Of a stretch of DNA of 64,000 bases, positions 18,055 through 28,074 are shown piece after piece (the first letter of the stretch is position 1; each line of letters opens with the position of its first letter). Under the pieces are notes generated by a model. It was not told where the DNA came from and did no database searches. It saw only the letters and a list, made by a program, of their open reading frames with translations. This DNA comes from Alteromonadaceae bacterium Bs31. GTDB taxonomy: Bacteria; Pseudomonadota; Gammaproteobacteria; Pseudomonadales; Cellvibrionaceae. The stretch covers positions 64,501 through 128,500 of the forward strand of contig FXAI01000007.1 of NCBI GenBank assembly GCA_900177435.1. Direction: 5' to 3'. A program made the translations under genes and the position numbers.

Positions 18055-20774
18055 TGCTGTTTCGACGTACCAAACAGGAAAAGCCCGGCAGCTTGCCCTA
18101 CTACCCCTGCCAACCGATATTTTTTAATCAGCGCCGCTTTCGTGCAGACCTGAAAAAATCAGAGGCCATCGCCGTTTTTAAAGATGCGATTTCGGGTGTG
18201 ACAGAGCATTTCGAACGACGGTTTAAAGAAGGCGACGATATACGCTATCTGGTAAAAGAGAGAGCTACGTTTATCGACCTGATATTGCACTATGCCTGGC
18301 ACCGCAACAATTGGGACAACGACGTGGCGCTCATAGCCGTAGGAGGCTACGGCCGGGGCGAATTACACCCCAAGTCCGATATTGACATTCTCATTCTGCT
18401 CGACAACAAAACCAAGAAAAAATACAACGAGCAGCTTCAACAACTGGTTACCTTTCTCTGGGATATTGGCCTTGAGATTGGCTGCAGTGTGCGTACCTTA
18501 AAAGAGTGTGTGAATATCGCCAAAACCGATATTACCGTTGCCACCAACCTAATAGAAGCGCGCCGCCTTGCCGGCAACGACAAGTTGAGAGACAAGCTGC
18601 AAGTGCTAACCGGCCCGGACTATATGTGGCCAGCAGACAAATTTTTTGACGCAAAATTTAAAGAGCAGAAGAGCAGGCACGCAAAACACAACAATACCGA
18701 ATACAACCTCGAGCCCAACGTAAAAAACTCTCCCGGCGGCTTGCGTGACATTCAAACAGTTAACTGGATTGCCAAGCGCTTTTTCGGTGTTCCCACGCTA
18801 AGCAAGCTTGGCGGAAAAGATTTTTTTACTGAGCTTGAATATGCCACGCTGCAGTATGTTGAGGGCTTTTTATGGAAGGTCCGCTATGGCATACACATGC
18901 TGGCTGGGCGACCAGAAGAAAGATTGCTGTTTGAACACCAGAGAGAACTGGCAAAAATATTCGGCTATGAAGACGATGATCTACGCATGGGCGTAGAAAA
19001 GTTCATGCACGACTACTATCGTGCAGTGATGGCCATGCGCGAGCTTAACGATGTGCTTCTGCAATACTTAAACGAAGTTATCTACGCAAGAAAAAGCAAA
19101 CACCGAATCACCCCCATTAACGAACGCTTCCAACTTCACGACGATTTTATTGAAGTCGTGAACGATACTGTTTTTGAAAACACACCCGGCGCTTTGCTGG
19201 AAATTTTTATTATTATGGGTAATAACCCGCAAATAAAAGGTGTTCGTGCACCGACCATCCGCTTGATAAGGGAAAGCCGCTGGTTAATCGATGATAACTT
19301 CCGGGCCAACCCGGAGAACCATAAAACGTTTCTGGCGCTGTTCAACCTGAATGATGCACTGGCAACTCAACTTCGCCACATGCACCGCTACGGTGTACTT
19401 GGTCGCTATATTCCTGCATTCGGCAAAATTACCGGACAAATGCAGCACGACCTGTTCCACCGCTACACGGTAGATGCCCACACACTGATGGTGATTAAAA
19501 ACATCACATTGTTTTTGTCTCCACAAGCAGAAAAACAATTTCCCATCGCAGCTCACATTATGAAAAGACGGCAGCACATACCGCTGCTATATCTAGCGGG
19601 GCTGTTTCACGATATCGCAAAAGGCCGCGGTGGAGACCACTCCACCCTTGGCGCTGAAGATGCTATCGCCTTTTGTCAGCAACACGGTTTGAGAGGTAAG
19701 GACACACGCCTGGTTGCGTGGCTAGTGGAAAAGCACCTGCTTATGTCTTACGTATCACAGAAAAAAGACATCTCCGACCCGGAAGTTATTCACGACTTTG
19801 CCCTGGAAATGGGTGATCAACGTTACCTGGACTACCTTTACACCCTCACCGTCGCCGACATGTGTGGCACCAGCCCGGATATCTGGAATACCTGGCGAGC
19901 CAGCCTGATGCGTCAACTCTACCTGGACACCAAACGCGTGCTACGGCGCGGCCTGGAAAATACCATCGACAAACAGGAGACGATCGAAGAGCGGCAGCAA
20001 ATGGCGATAGCCAAACTGGAAACCAAGGGTATCAGTGAAGAAACAGCGCAAAATATTTGGGCTGAAATTGGAGACGAATACTTTATTCGAGAATCTCACC
20101 TGGATATCGCATGGCAAACTGAAGCCATTGCCAACCACAAAGAAGACAAAGCGCTTATTCTTATTCACGAAACCACAGCCTCCGAGTTTGAAGGGGCCAC
20201 CCAGATTTTTATTCGTACCAAAGACCAGGCCAATATATTCACCGCTGTTGCCAATGCCTTGGCGCAACTGCAACTGAATATTCAAGACGCGAAAATTTAT
20301 GTCTCTGGCGATGGTTACACTGTTGATACTTTCTACGTACTGGATGCCAACGATCAACCCATAGGGGACAATCCCGCTCGCTACAAAAAAATTGTCAATG
20401 CTCTTCACAATGAGTTGAACTTACTGGACCAGTACACCGAGATCGTTCGCCACCGCACCCCCCGCGCACTAAAACAGTTCAGCACACCTACGCGCACGAG
20501 CATATCCAATGATATAAGCAGCGGCTACACCATGCTTGAAATCATCAGCCCGGATCGCACTGGCTTACTGGCGACCATTGGGCAAATTTTTATGGAGCAA
20601 AACATTCAATTGCAAAACGCAAAAATTTCCACTCTAGGCGAGCGAGTAGAGGACGTATTTTTCATTACAGACGTCAATGGCAACGCCCTCAGCGATGCAG
20701 AGCAGTGCAATCGCCTGCAAAAAGAAATTTGCGCGCGCCTCGATCAGCGAGTTGAACAAGAGCTAGCCTCCTGA
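18054..20774 (+). CDS. glnD: Bifunctional PII uridylyltransferase/uridylyl-removing enzyme
   Basis: GlnD senses glutamine and adds or removes UMP on the PII protein, controlling nitrogen assimilation. Domain order in 906 residues: nucleotidyltransferase with GGYGRGELHPKSDIDILIL near residue 98; a linker with KNSPGGLRDIQTVNWIAKRF; an HD domain with GLFHDIAKGRGGDHS near residue 518 (the uridylyl-removing activity); and two ACT domains near residues 710-780 and 825-895 (the second starting TMLEIISPDRTGLLATIGQIF). It begins on the last base of map and is followed 13 bases later by dapC. Confidence 0.97.
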   Translation: MLFRRTKQEKPGSLPYYPCQPIFFNQRRFRADLKKSEAIAVFKDAISGVTEHFERRFKEGDDIRYLVKERATFIDLILHYAWHRNNWDNDVALIAVGGYGRGELHPKSDIDILILLDNKTKKKYNEQLQQLVTFLWDIGLEIGCSVRTLKECVNIAKTDITVATNLIEARRLAGNDKLRDKLQVLTGPDYMWPADKFFDAKFKEQKSRHAKHNNTEYNLEPNVKNSPGGLRDIQTVNWIAKRFFGVPTLSKLGGKDFFTELEYATLQYVEGFLWKVRYGIHMLAGRPEERLLFEHQRELAKIFGYEDDDLRMGVEKFMHDYYRAVMAMRELNDVLLQYLNEVIYARKSKHRITPINERFQLHDDFIEVVNDTVFENTPGALLEIFIIMGNNPQIKGVRAPTIRLIRESRWLIDDNFRANPENHKTFLALFNLNDALATQLRHMHRYGVLGRYIPAFGKITGQMQHDLFHRYTVDAHTLMVIKNITLFLSPQAEKQFPIAAHIMKRRQHIPLLYLAGLFHDIAKGRGGDHSTLGAEDAIAFCQQHGLRGKDTRLVAWLVEKHLLMSYVSQKKDISDPEVIHDFALEMGDQRYLDYLYTLTVADMCGTSPDIWNTWRASLMRQLYLDTKRVLRRGLENTIDKQETIEERQQMAIAKLETKGISEETAQNIWAEIGDEYFIRESHLDIAWQTEAIANHKEDKALILIHETTASEFEGATQIFIRTKDQANIFTAVANALAQLQLNIQDAKIYVSGDGYTVDTFYVLDANDQPIGDNPARYKKIVNALHNELNLLDQYTEIVRHRTPRALKQFSTPTRTSISNDISSGYTMLEIISPDRTGLLATIGQIFMEQNIQLQNAKISTLGERVEDVFFITDVNGNALSDAEQCNRLQKEICARLDQRVEQELAS

Positions 20775-20787
20775 GCCATAAAATTTT

Positions 20788-21990
20788 ATGAACCCACTAT
20801 TAACCAGGCTTCAAGCCTACCCTTTTGAAAAACTACAACAATTAAAAAGCGGTGTAGTGCCACCAGAGCAGCTAACACACATTGCGCTCTCCATTGGCGA
20901 ACCCAAGCATCTGCCACCAGGCTTTGTATTAAAAACCCTATCAGAAAACCTGGATAGACTTGCAAATTACCCTACCACCAAAGGCCTGAGTGAGCTGCGA
21001 GAGGCCATTGCAGGCTGGCTGGAAAGGCGATTTAAGCTACCAGCAAAAATTGTAGATGCCAACGAAAACGTACTGCCAGTCAATGGAACCCGTGAAGCCC
21101 TGTTTGCTATAGCTCAGGCTTGCATAGACAGCAGCCAAAAAGATGCAAAGGTGTTAATGCCGAACCCCTTTTATCAGATATATGAGGGTGCGGCTTTGCT
21201 GGCAGGTGCCGAGCCGGTGTTTTTAAACTGTACAAAAGAAAACAACTTCCACCCGGATTTTTCGCAGGTGGATGAAAAGACCTGGCAGCAATGCCAGCTT
21301 CTCTACCTCTGCACGCCCGGCAACCCTACTGGCGCAGTGCTACCACTAGAGAAGCTGAAAGAGCTTATTGCCCTGTCCGAACAGCATGACTTTATTATCG
21401 CCAGCGACGAATGCTATTCAGAATTATATTTCGATGAACAATCTCCGCCTGCGGGCTTACTCCAAGCTTGCGCAGAAATGGATATTTGCGACTTCAAAAA
21501 CTGCCTGGTTTTTCACAGCCTATCAAAACGCTCCAATTTACCCGGGCTAAGATCTGGCTTTGTTGCTGGCGACAAAAACCTTATCAACACGTTTTTTAAA
21601 TATCGCACCTACCATGGCTGCGCTATGCCTATACCCACACAACTCGCCAGTATCGCCGTCTGGAACGATGAAACCCACGTTCTGGCAAACCGAAGCGCCT
21701 ATCGTGAAAAATTTGAACGCGTGCTGCACATTCTGGATGGCTGCCTGGCACTTGAAAAACCTGACGCCGGCTTTTATTTGTGGCCTGAGACCGCCCAAAG
21801 CGATACGGAATTTGCGCAGAAGCTTTATGCGGAAAAAAATATTACCGTTCTGCCGGGCAGCTTTTTAGCCAGAGAGACCCTCGAGGGTAACCCCGGCAAG
21901 CAGCGTGTGCGAATGGCCTTGGTAGCCTCACTGGATGAATGCGAACAAGCGGCACTTCGCATTCGTGAGTTCTGTGGGGCGGGTAATTAG
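20788..21990 (+). CDS. dapC: Succinyldiaminopimelate transaminase
   Basis: DapC is the PLP-dependent class I aminotransferase that makes N-succinyl-diaminopimelate in lysine and peptidoglycan precursor synthesis. The lysine that binds PLP is in VFHSLSKRSNLPGLRSGF, and LLYLCTPGNPTGAVLP is the Asn/Pro motif of fold type I. The opening LQAYPFEKLQQLKSGV and the position after glnD match DapC of Pseudomonas and relatives, which use this gene instead of argD for the step. The ribosome binding site is poor. In related genomes dapC is followed by the arsC-like gene and dapD; here nth and a convergent mscS gene intervene. Confidence 0.93.
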   Translation: MNPLLTRLQAYPFEKLQQLKSGVVPPEQLTHIALSIGEPKHLPPGFVLKTLSENLDRLANYPTTKGLSELREAIAGWLERRFKLPAKIVDANENVLPVNGTREALFAIAQACIDSSQKDAKVLMPNPFYQIYEGAALLAGAEPVFLNCTKENNFHPDFSQVDEKTWQQCQLLYLCTPGNPTGAVLPLEKLKELIALSEQHDFIIASDECYSELYFDEQSPPAGLLQACAEMDICDFKNCLVFHSLSKRSNLPGLRSGFVAGDKNLINTFFKYRTYHGCAMPIPTQLASIAVWNDETHVLANRSAYREKFERVLHILDGCLALEKPDAGFYLWPETAQSDTEFAQKLYAEKNITVLPGSFLARETLEGNPGKQRVRMALVASLDECEQAALRIREFCGAGN

Positions 21991-21996
21991 CAGAAA

Positions 21997-22650
21997 ATGT
22001 TAAAAAAAGAACGCGCCCACTATATTCTTAAAGAACTACAGCGCCTATACCCAGAGCCACCCATTCCCCTTGATCACAAAGATCCTTACACTTTGTTGGT
22101 TGCGGTGCTGCTTTCTGCGCAATGCACCGATGAAAGAGTCAACCAGGTAACCCCCTCACTCTGGCAGCTGGCAGATAACTGTGTGGACATGGCCAGCAAA
22201 GAGGTGGAAGCCATTAAAGCCATAATTCGCCCCTGTGGGCTATCCCCACAAAAATCCAAGGCGATTAAAAGGCTGTCTGAAATATTAATTGAAGAACATG
22301 AAGGGCAAGTACCTGCAGATATGGAAGCACTGGAACGGCTTCCCGGCGTCGGCCATAAAACGGCCAGCGTGGTAATGGCCCAAGCTTTTGGCGAGCCAGC
22401 CTTTCCAGTAGACACCCACATTCACCGACTGGCTCAACGCTGGGGTTTAAGTAACGGAAAAAACGTAGCGCAGACAGAGAAGGACCTTAAAAAACTTTTC
22501 CCTAAAGAAAAGTGGAACGAACTCCACCTTCAAATTATCTACTATGGCAGGGAGTATTGCAGTGCGCGCGGCTGCGATGGGACCATCTGCCCCATCTGCA
22601 CCACCTGTTACCCCAAGCGAAAAACGCCAAAGATTACTAAAAAGGCCTGA
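21997..22650 (+). CDS. nth: Endonuclease III-like DNA glycosylase with atypical cysteine cluster
   Basis: This 217-residue HhH-GPD protein should remove oxidised pyrimidines and nick the abasic site. The helix-hairpin-helix LERLPGVGHKTASVVM holds the catalytic Lys (K121), and VDTHIHRLAQRWG the catalytic Asp (D139), at nearly the same positions as in E. coli Nth. The C-terminal cysteines are unusual: C188, C193, C198, C201 and C204, so the spacing is not the canonical C-x6-C-x2-C-x5-C of the 4Fe-4S cluster. The sequence GREYCSARGCDGTICPIC resembles forms I associate with Chlamydia-like and other distant lineages. It follows dapC by six bases and may have been acquired there. The enzyme class is secure; the cluster is not. 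Confidence 0.88.
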   Translation: MLKKERAHYILKELQRLYPEPPIPLDHKDPYTLLVAVLLSAQCTDERVNQVTPSLWQLADNCVDMASKEVEAIKAIIRPCGLSPQKSKAIKRLSEILIEEHEGQVPADMEALERLPGVGHKTASVVMAQAFGEPAFPVDTHIHRLAQRWGLSNGKNVAQTEKDLKKLFPKEKWNELHLQIIYYGREYCSARGCDGTICPICTTCYPKRKTPKITKKA

Positions 22651-22782
22651 CAAGCTAGCCCGCACATTGCTATAAACGAAACGCGTTTAGTGCAAGGCTC
22701 GGCCTCTCTGAATATAACGACACTCGCCCTTACTTCCGTTACATCAAGAGCTTGCCGACACACTATCCGGGCCTACTACTTT

Positions 22783-24519
22783 TTATTCGCTCGCGGTTTT
22801 GTGTAGATGGACATCTCGCTGAGGGAAAGGTATCGAAATACCTTCAGCATCAAAACGCATTTTAACTTCGCGCGTCACATCCCAGTATACGTCCCAGTAG
22901 TCTTCGGTTTTCGCCCATGGCCGCACCACGAAATCAACCGAGGATTCACCCAGCAGATGCAGTTTAACTATCGGCTCCGGGCTGGAAAGTACTTTTTCAT
23001 GCTTCTCAAGAATATCACCCAAAACGCGCTCAGCATGAGGGATATCATCACGATAGCCAATGCCAAAGGTCATATCCACTCGCCGCACTTTCTGTGCGGT
23101 AACATTTTTTATCACATCTCCCCAAATTTTATTATTGGGTATTATCAAGGTCTGATTATCAATGGTAAGAATGGTGGTCGACACTAAGTTCATACTTTTA
23201 ACCTTGCCAAAAACACCGGAAGCTTCAACAAAGTCACCAACGTCATAAGGGCGATACATAAGAATCATAACCCCCGCAGCAAAATTGCCCAACGTGTCTT
23301 GTAAGGCAAAACCAACAACAAAGCCCACTACCCCCATACCCGCAAGAACCGGGCCCAGGGAAACCCCCATTTGCGCTAATGCTACCAATAAGCCCAACAT
23401 CATAATTATGCGGGAAGTCATGGACAGCAGCATTTCTTGCATCAGTACAGAAAGATTAACTTTGGCTGACTTAACACTACTCAAAATCACGCGTCGCGCC
23501 AAAGCAGCAAGCCCTTTGAACAACAGTAAAATCAGAATAAATACCACAGCCTTAAAGAAAATATTGGTAATATTTGACTGTATGGAATGCTTTGCATTTA
23601 GCCACCACTCGCGGAACAGATCGTGTATTACGTTCATATCGAGCATTTCAGCGCTCAATTCTCCAGTTGCCTGGACAATAAGCTTTCTATAATCGGCCAC
23701 CTCTATACCGTATTTCCCAGCGATCGATATGGTGAGCTGCAAACTCTTAGTATCGGCTTCTTGCTTTTCTCCAATAAGGCGAAGCGTCTCCTCAAGCTCT
23801 GCGTCTCCTTTTTTTACGGCGAGGCTTTTTTTCCTCTCCGACTCTCGCTGCGTATTCAAGCGCAGTTGGCCTGCCAGAGACTCTAATCTTCGAGGTAGGT
23901 TTTGAGTGAGATAATCACGCGACAAACCGGCATCGTAGCCAATACTTTCTACAACATCGACGTATTCCGACAACAAGCTGTAACTCATATCCAGCAAGCG
24001 GCTGTCAAAGATATGGTCTTTCAGACCGTCCGAGGTTTGAGTGTCTCGATCTTCACCATTTTGCTTGAAGCGCTCACGGTAAGCATCAATATCCGCTCTT
24101 AGTTTTTTTCCGGTGGTCAGGAGCTTGTCACGAAAAGCCGCCAGCAGCGTCTGTATGTCGCCACCTTCTTCTCGATAAGCACTTGCCAGCGAACTAAACT
24201 CCCTTAGCTCCGATACCAAGAGGTCGTAGCGGTCCAATCGTTGCAACATAATAGACTCGCGCGCCTCACCACTTGCCTCCGCATAGGCCTTGTCCAGCCC
24301 CCTTAAACCCTCCGCCCTCTCTTTGATGCGCGCCACGCCATCCAAAATGTGCTGCTTGGCGGGATCCAGCTCTTCCTTCTGCTCTGGAACTACCGGAGAT
24401 ACTGGCTGTGTCGACTCGGCGGCAACATCATCAACGGCTTCAGCAGCCATTGCGGGCACTAGCCAGATAGAAAGACAGGCTACAATAACTAGCCGGGTTA
24501 CAAAGTTTCGCACTTCCAT
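22783..24519 (-). CDS. Large MscS-family mechanosensitive channel
   Basis: A 578-residue inner-membrane channel expected to open under membrane tension in osmotic downshock. The start at 24519 has AGGA seven bases upstream and yields a signal peptide (residues 1-25, ending PAMAA). Residues about 30-330 form a charged, helical periplasmic domain with coiled-coil character. Several membrane helices follow, then the MscS pore and beta domain: VVGFVVGFALQDTLGNFAAG, MYRPYDVGDFVE and LIIPNNKIWGDVIKN. This is larger than E. coli MscS (286 residues) and smaller than MscK. It is convergent with nth and divergent from the arsC-like gene. Confidence 0.9.
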   Translation of the reverse strand: MEVRNFVTRLVIVACLSIWLVPAMAAEAVDDVAAESTQPVSPVVPEQKEELDPAKQHILDGVARIKERAEGLRGLDKAYAEASGEARESIMLQRLDRYDLLVSELREFSSLASAYREEGGDIQTLLAAFRDKLLTTGKKLRADIDAYRERFKQNGEDRDTQTSDGLKDHIFDSRLLDMSYSLLSEYVDVVESIGYDAGLSRDYLTQNLPRRLESLAGQLRLNTQRESERKKSLAVKKGDAELEETLRLIGEKQEADTKSLQLTISIAGKYGIEVADYRKLIVQATGELSAEMLDMNVIHDLFREWWLNAKHSIQSNITNIFFKAVVFILILLLFKGLAALARRVILSSVKSAKVNLSVLMQEMLLSMTSRIIMMLGLLVALAQMGVSLGPVLAGMGVVGFVVGFALQDTLGNFAAGVMILMYRPYDVGDFVEASGVFGKVKSMNLVSTTILTIDNQTLIIPNNKIWGDVIKNVTAQKVRRVDMTFGIGYRDDIPHAERVLGDILEKHEKVLSSPEPIVKLHLLGESSVDFVVRPWAKTEDYWDVYWDVTREVKMRFDAEGISIPFPQRDVHLHKTASE

Positions 24520-24696
24520 GGGTGGATCCTTAAGCTTAAGTTGAATGCTCGAATTAAGGGTGAAATTAATCGCCGCGAATTCTATACCGCAACACTGGGG
24601 GATAACACTGTTTATGGACGCCAATGGTGAATCCATAGGCAGATTTTGGTATCCTTTGAAACTCAATCCAGCCTCAAAAAGACCACTCTTCAAACG

Positions 24697-25041
24697 ATGA
24701 CTCTAACTCTGTACGGCATTAAAAACTGCGATTCTGTTAAGAAAGCACGAAAGTGGCTTGATAAACATAATCTGGCCTATGTTTTTCACGATTTCCGAGA
24801 CCACGGCTTGGATCAAAAAACCTTGTCTTCGTGGCTGACAACTTTGGGGGTTGAGCAAGTCATTAACAAGCGCAGCACCACCTGGAAACAACTCGACGAT
24901 ATAGATAAACAAAAAGTTCTTGCGGGTAAGGCTTTGGCGATCACCCTGGCAAACCCGACCCTGATCAAGCGCCCAGTGTTAGACACCGGCGAGACTTTAC
25001 TTGTCGGCTTTAGCGAAGAGAACTACAGCCAACTGACATAG
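24697..25041 (+). CDS. ArsC/Spx-family thioredoxin-fold protein (YffB-like)
   Basis: A 114-residue member of the arsenate reductase/Spx family. LTLYGIKNCDSVKKARKWLD contains the single N-terminal Cys typical of YffB proteins, and NPTLIKRPVLD is the conserved family Arg/Pro segment that closes the active site. The start at 24697 matches other YffB proteins; an ORF beginning at 24646 would add 17 atypical residues. Sitting next to dapD is the standard context for this family in Pseudomonas and E. coli (upstream of dapE), but its substrate is not established and arsenate reduction should not be assumed. Confidence 0.88.
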   Translation: MTLTLYGIKNCDSVKKARKWLDKHNLAYVFHDFRDHGLDQKTLSSWLTTLGVEQVINKRSTTWKQLDDIDKQKVLAGKALAITLANPTLIKRPVLDTGETLLVGFSEENYSQLT

Positions 25042-25102
25042 CAGCTTCTAGCACTTCGCTGGAGCCCATAGCAAACACTTAATCAATACCAGGAAAACAA
25101 CA

Positions 25103-26137
25103 ATGACCAAACTCTACAGTCTTGGACTGGGAATAGGCACCCAGAACAGCAAGGATGAATGGCTAGAAGTCTTTTATCCAGAGCCGCTGTTAAACCCATC
25201 AGAAGAAATTTGCAAAGCATTTTCCGAAGCACTGGACTACACGGGTGGAAACCAGGCAATCGAAATACGTTTCGACAAAATCAATACCCTCAGCCACGCT
25301 TTATACGAGGCTGGAGCGGAAGACTTATCTCAATTGTGCAGCACCTTTAAGCTGAGCACCCGCCCCTTGGTTGCCACCCTGCTTGAAACCGATAGCCAGC
25401 CTGGATCAGTACCTGAAGCTTACTTGAAGTTACACTTAATTTCTCACCGTATGGTGAAGCCGCATGGCACAAACCTCAGCGGATTATTTGGTATTCTACC
25501 TAACGTTGCCTGGACCAATGTTGGCGCGGTCGATATTGAAGAGCTACCACCACGCCAACTTCAAGCGCGCCTCGACGGTAAAGTGCTTGATGTTCACTGC
25601 GTCGATAAATTTCCCAAAATGACCAATTACGTTGTACCAAAAGGCGTGCGCATCGCGGATACAGCCCGTGTTCGCCTGGGAGCCTATATTGGCGAAGGAA
25701 CAACCGTCATGCACGAAGGCTTCGTTAACTTTAATGCCGGCACCATGGGCACCAGCATGATCGAAGGCAGAATATCTGCAGGCGTAACAGTTGGTGAGGG
25801 CTCAGACCTGGGCGGTGGCTGCTCAACAATGGGCACTCTCTCTGGTGGAGGCAACATCATAATTTCCGTTGGCAAAGAAAGCCTGATTGGTGCAAATGCC
25901 GGTACCGGAATCCCTCTTGGAGATCGCTGTATTGTTGAATCCGGCCTCTATATTACTGCCGGAACAAAGCTCGCCCTACTGGACGATCAAAACAAACTGG
26001 TAGAACATGTTAAAGCCCGTGATCTTGCAGGCAAAAATGATTTGCTATTCCGTCGCAACTCCTTAAGCGGCATGGTTGAGTGTAAAACCAATAAATCAGC
26101 CATAGCCCTTAATGAAGAGCTGCACAAAAACAACTAA
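25103..26137 (+). CDS. dapD: Tetrahydrodipicolinate N-succinyltransferase
   Basis: DapD transfers succinyl from succinyl-CoA to tetrahydrodipicolinate in the succinylase branch of lysine and meso-diaminopimelate synthesis. At 344 residues it is the longer, Pseudomonas-type DapD, not the 274-residue E. coli form. The second half carries left-handed beta-helix hexapeptides: VRLGAYIGEGTTVMHEGFVN, then SAGVTVGEGSDLGGGCSTMG and ESLIGANAGTGIPLGDRC. It follows the arsC-like gene by about 60 bases and precedes dapE, so consecutive pathway steps are adjacent. Confidence 0.96.
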   Translation: MTKLYSLGLGIGTQNSKDEWLEVFYPEPLLNPSEEICKAFSEALDYTGGNQAIEIRFDKINTLSHALYEAGAEDLSQLCSTFKLSTRPLVATLLETDSQPGSVPEAYLKLHLISHRMVKPHGTNLSGLFGILPNVAWTNVGAVDIEELPPRQLQARLDGKVLDVHCVDKFPKMTNYVVPKGVRIADTARVRLGAYIGEGTTVMHEGFVNFNAGTMGTSMIEGRISAGVTVGEGSDLGGGCSTMGTLSGGGNIIISVGKESLIGANAGTGIPLGDRCIVESGLYITAGTKLALLDDQNKLVEHVKARDLAGKNDLLFRRNSLSGMVECKTNKSAIALNEELHKNN

Positions 26138-26204
26138 GCAACCCTCCCCGCTTACCCCGGCTTAAGGTCGGGGGGCGCGTTAAGACCAAGCGAACCGTTA
26201 TCTG

Positions 26205-27335
26205 ATGTCAAGCCCAACGCTAGAACTCACCTGCGACTTAATTCGTCGCCAATCTGTTACCCCTGACGATGAGGGCTGCCAGTTATTAATGACTAAACGG
26301 CTCAGCGCGCTCGGGTTTAAAATTCATCATTTACGTTTTGAGGACGTGGATAATTTTTGGGCGATATATGGGGACTCCGGGCCAATATTTGCATTTGCCG
26401 GGCACACCGACGTTGTGCCAACCGGAGACAGCGAGCAGTGGAGTTCACCACCTTTTGAACCCACACTAAAAGATGGCATGCTCTACGGCCGCGGTACCGC
26501 GGATATGAAAGGTAGCCTGGCGGCAATGATAACCGCCTGTGAAAACTTTCTCGCCGACAAACCCATCCTGAGTGGCCGCATTGCCTTTTTGATTACCAGC
26601 GATGAAGAAGGTATTGCCAAAAACGGAACCGTAAAAGTGGTGGAGTGGCTGGAACAGCGGGAAGAAAAAATAAAATGGTGCCTTGTGGGAGAACCCTCAA
26701 GCAGCAAGAGCGTTGGCGATGTGATAAAAAATGGACGCAGGGGCTCACTCGGCTGCGAACTTACCGTTAAAGGTATACAGGGGCACGTCGCTTATCCCCA
26801 ATTGGCAGAAAACCCCATCCATAAAGTTGCTCCCGCTCTGGCTGAACTGACAAGCGAGCGATGGGACGAAGGAAATGCGTTTTTCCCCGCTACCAGCTTT
26901 CAAATTTCAAATTTTAACTGCGGCACAGGGGCAACTAATGTTATTCCTGGCGAAGCACATATTGTTTTTAACTTCCGTTTTTCCACGGAAAATACCGCCG
27001 AAGATTTAATGCGCCGTACAGAAGAAATACTCAACAAACACCATCTGGACTACACCACCAAGTGGCACCTATCAGGGCAACCCTTCTTAACCTCCGCCGG
27101 AGAGCTGGTGGAAGCCGCGGTTAAGGCCATAAAAAATGTCGCCAAGCGAGATACGCAACTATCAACCGCAGGCGGTACTTCAGACGGCAGATTTATTGCG
27201 CCCACCGGTGCCCAGGTACTGGAACTGGGGCCAGTGAATGCCACCATCCACCAGATAGATGAATGCGTTAAAGCGCAAGACCTGGATACCTTAAGCGATA
27301 TCTACCACCAAATTCTCTTGAAACTTATGCGATGA
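26205..27335 (+). CDS. dapE: Succinyl-diaminopimelate desuccinylase
   Basis: DapE is the zinc M20-family hydrolase that releases succinate from N-succinyl-LL-diaminopimelate. Metal ligands and catalytic residues are visible in [25 protein letters not shown] and ITSDEEG; the C-terminal [12 protein letters not shown] is a DapE signature. Its 376 residues are normal. Its stop overlaps the moaC start by four bases (ATGA), which ties a lysine gene to the molybdenum cofactor genes in one transcript. Confidence 0.97.
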   Translation: MSSPTLELTCDLIRRQSVTPDDEGCQLLMTKRLSALGFKIHHLRFEDVDNFWAIYGDSGPIFAFAGHTDVVPTGDSEQWSSPPFEPTLKDGMLYGRGTADMKGSLAAMITACENFLADKPILSGRIAFLITSDEEGIAKNGTVKVVEWLEQREEKIKWCLVGEPSSSKSVGDVIKNGRRGSLGCELTVKGIQGHVAYPQLAENPIHKVAPALAELTSERWDEGNAFFPATSFQISNFNCGTGATNVIPGEAHIVFNFRFSTENTAEDLMRRTEEILNKHHLDYTTKWHLSGQPFLTSAGELVEAAVKAIKNVAKRDTQLSTAGGTSDGRFIAPTGAQVLELGPVNATIHQIDECVKAQDLDTLSDIYHQILLKLMR

Positions 27336-27811
27336 AAACCCTCAGCCATATCAATGAAAAAGGCGAAGCCCATATGGTTGACGTGGGCAACAAAGCCCAT
27401 ACTCACCGAGTAGCTACCGCCAGCAGCAAAGTAATTATGCAAGCCTCCACGCTCAGCATGATTACCGAAAACAAACACAAAAAAGGCGACGTGTTGGCCG
27501 TGGCTCGTATTGCGGGCATTCAGGCGGCAAAAAAATGCAGCGACCTTATTCCTCTTTGCCACCCCCTCATGCTCACAAAAATAAGCGTCGATTTAGAAGC
27601 AGACCAAGAGCATAGCTGTATAAACATTGTGGCAAGCTGCCAGCTAGACGGTAAAACCGGCGTAGAAATGGAAGCCCTTACTGCAGCGAGCATAGCAGCC
27701 CTTACCATTTATGATATGTGCAAAGCTGTAGATAAAGGTATGGTGATCAGCGAAACAAAATTACTACTCAAAACCGGAGGCAAGTCTGGGGACTGGATAG
27801 CCAATGAGTGA
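27332..27811 (+). CDS. moaC: Cyclic pyranopterin monophosphate synthase MoaC
   Basis: MoaC completes formation of cyclic pyranopterin monophosphate from the MoaA product, the first stage of molybdenum cofactor synthesis. Conserved segments include [30 protein letters not shown]-type sequence and [14 protein letters not shown], plus [20 protein letters not shown] with the catalytic-site residues; 159 residues is the usual length. It overlaps dapE by four bases and moaD by eight. moaA, its partner, is not in this window. Confidence 0.96.
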   Translation: MKTLSHINEKGEAHMVDVGNKAHTHRVATASSKVIMQASTLSMITENKHKKGDVLAVARIAGIQAAKKCSDLIPLCHPLMLTKISVDLEADQEHSCINIVASCQLDGKTGVEMEALTAASIAALTIYDMCKAVDKGMVISETKLLLKTGGKSGDWIANE

Positions 27812-28073
27812 CATTAATTCTATCAAAGTTCTTTATTTCGCCAGCCTGGGTGAGGAGTTCGGCATTGCTGAAGAGCATCTCACAATTCCCCGCGTACCCT
27901 TCCATGTGAGCTCGCTGAAAAAACTCTTATCGGCCCGTGGAGAACAGTGGAAAAATCGTTTGCAAGCCTCCAACATTCTCTGTGCAGTAAACCAGGAAGT
28001 ACAGCAGGGGGAAGACATCCAACTAAACCCTGGAGACGAAATTGCTTTTTTCCCTCCCGTAACCGGCGGCTGA
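27804..28073 (+). CDS. moaD: Molybdopterin synthase small subunit MoaD
   Basis: MoaD carries sulfur as a C-terminal thiocarboxylate and gives it to cyclic pyranopterin monophosphate in complex with MoaE. The 89 residues form a ubiquitin-like beta-grasp protein beginning [14 protein letters not shown] and ending in the required Gly-Gly ([11 protein letters not shown]), the site adenylated by MoeB. It overlaps moaC and is separated from moaE by a single base. Confidence 0.95.
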   Translation: MSDINSIKVLYFASLGEEFGIAEEHLTIPRVPFHVSSLKKLLSARGEQWKNRLQASNILCAVNQEVQQGEDIQLNPGDEIAFFPPVTGG

Positions 28074-28074
28074 A

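Noticed and set aside
26155-26180. Possible hairpin (CCCCG/CGGGG) between dapD and dapE
   Set aside because: The inner stem is mismatched and no T run follows, so terminator function is not supported.
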